Shown piece after piece: positions 4,967 through 5,264 of a stretch of 5,264 bases of DNA. Source of the stretch: Bacillota bacterium (GTDB taxonomy: Bacteria; Bacillota; Clostridia; Christensenellales; SZUA-584); the NCBI GenBank assembly GCA_023399095.1, contig JAEWQS010000105.1:1-5264 (forward strand), in the 5' to 3' direction. The notes beneath the pieces were generated by a model, which searched no databases, was not told the DNA's origin, and saw nothing but the letters and a program-made list of their open reading frames with translations. The translations under genes were made by a program, and so were the position numbers. The first letter of the stretch is position 1. Each line of letters opens with the position of its first letter.

Positions 4967-5159
4967 GCCCCGACGTCAGACTGTCAAACAAGTCTTAAAA
5001 TATAATTCGTGGGCAAGACGAGCTGTGCCCGCGCAGCCCACACCTTGCGGTTTTGTGCAGTTTCGAGTTTTCGAGGAACAAGCAAAACCGGTAAACTGGC
5101 GGGAAACCGTAGGTTTTTCGACAAGCTAACGCCAAAGCATGACACTCTGACGTCCCGGC
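4967..5159. repeat. Imperfect 20-bp inverted repeats flanking repeat copy B
   Basis: The complement of 4967-4986 reads TGACAGTCTGACGTCGGGGC, and 5140-5159 reads TGACACTCTGACGTCCCGGC. They agree at 17 of 20 positions and bracket the repeat at 5002-5125, so the full element may be about 193 bp. The right arm also contains AAAGC (5134-5138) and GCTTT (5158-5162), which could close a weak hairpin just past the P-II stop codon. Copy A shows only partial similarity to the right arm and none to the left. Confidence 0.5.
5002..5125. repeat. Intergenic repeat, copy B (124 bp)
   Basis: This is a direct repeat of 3667-3828, lacking that copy's insertion of about 36 bases. The pairings persist: GTGGGC (5009-5014) with GCCCAC (5036-5041), CGGTTTTGT with GCAAAACCG through a terminal G-T wobble, and GAAACC (5103-5108) with GGTTTT (5112-5117), also using a wobble where copy A has A-T. 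It lies 44 bases beyond the P-II stop codon, as copy A lies 27 bases beyond the pseudouridine synthase stop. The rest of 4866-5001 shows no gene that I can support. Confidence 0.8.
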
Positions 5160-5168
5160 TTTTATGTG

Positions 5169-5264
5169 CTATAGTGCGTCTTCGCCCTCTTCCCCTGTCC
5201 GTATGCGCACGACCTCAGCCACATCGTAAATGAATATCTTACCGTCGCCGCATTCGCCTTTGGA
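5169..5264 (-). CDS. glnB: P-II nitrogen-regulatory protein, C-terminal end (partial)
   Basis: Read on the minus strand from the right edge, 31 codons end at a TAG stop at 5171-5169. They contain GDGKIF, then YDVAEVVRIRTGEEGEDAL at the end. This is the hallmark end of P-II (GlnB/GlnK) proteins: the B-loop GDGKIF, whose lysine contacts ATP phosphate, and the C-loop R-I-R-T-G-E, whose arginines contact the nucleotide. P-II proteins are small trimers of about 112 residues that sense 2-oxoglutarate and ATP/ADP and control ammonium transport and nitrogen assimilation. About 80 N-terminal residues, including the T-loop, lie outside the window, so GlnB and GlnK cannot be separated and the symbol is used in the family sense. 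No link to the cell-wall genes is evident. Confidence 0.92.
   Translation of the reverse strand, partial: SKGECGDGKIFIYDVAEVVRIRTGEEGEDAL

Noticed and set aside
3667..5125. The two direct repeats as a CRISPR array or as insertion-sequence ends
   Set aside because: There are only two copies, each over 120 bp long and about 1.3 kb apart, and no transposase or cas gene lies between them. The intervening gene is a pseudouridine synthase.
5009..5233. Rightward open frame of 74 codons across repeat copy B
   Set aside because: It covers the non-coding repeat and the antisense of the P-II gene end. The shared part of the repeat is read in a different frame in copy A, so it is not a conserved protein.

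Overview
The window looks like chromosomal DNA from a Gram-positive, clostridia-like member of the Bacillota. The reasons are a BlaI/M56 two-gene regulatory pair with a VanW domain (a Gram-positive cell-envelope signature), strong AGGAGG-type ribosome binding sites, codon use of roughly 50-60% GC, and very AT-rich intergenic DNA. The genus cannot be told from the sequence.

Layout. Positions 1-172 are AT-rich control DNA. They hold a leftward promoter and Shine-Dalgarno for a gene that starts just outside the left edge, and a TATAAT box for the rightward gene. A small L,D-transpeptidase-fold protein of the YafK/DpaA type follows (173-646, +). A promoter overlapped by a double TTACATTGTAA dyad then drives a BlaI/MecI-family repressor (740-1123, +). 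The repressor overlaps by 4 bp an 844-residue membrane protein (1120-3654, +). That protein has an M56 (BlaR1/MecR1) zinc-protease half but carries two tandem VanW-type domains where BlaR1 has its penicillin-binding sensor. Beyond it lie the first copy of an intergenic repeat (3667-3828), a divergent RluA-family pseudouridine synthase on the minus strand (3855-4802) with its own promoter, the second repeat copy (5002-5125), and the last 31 codons of a P-II nitrogen-regulatory protein (5169-5264, -), which runs off the right edge.

How it may work together. The repressor and the M56 protein form a likely autoregulated operon. By analogy with BlaI-BlaR1, ligand binding outside the cell would activate the cytoplasmic zinc protease, the repressor would be inactivated, and the double operator would be freed. 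The receptor half is the novelty: VanW-type domains in place of a transpeptidase-like sensor suggest that a cell-wall ligand other than a beta-lactam is sensed. The neighbouring L,D-transpeptidase-fold gene fits a cell-wall theme, but it has no visible copy of the operator, so its membership in the regulon is only inferred. The pseudouridine synthase and P-II genes look like unrelated chromosomal neighbours. Each minus-strand gene is followed at its 3' end by a copy of the same structured repeat.
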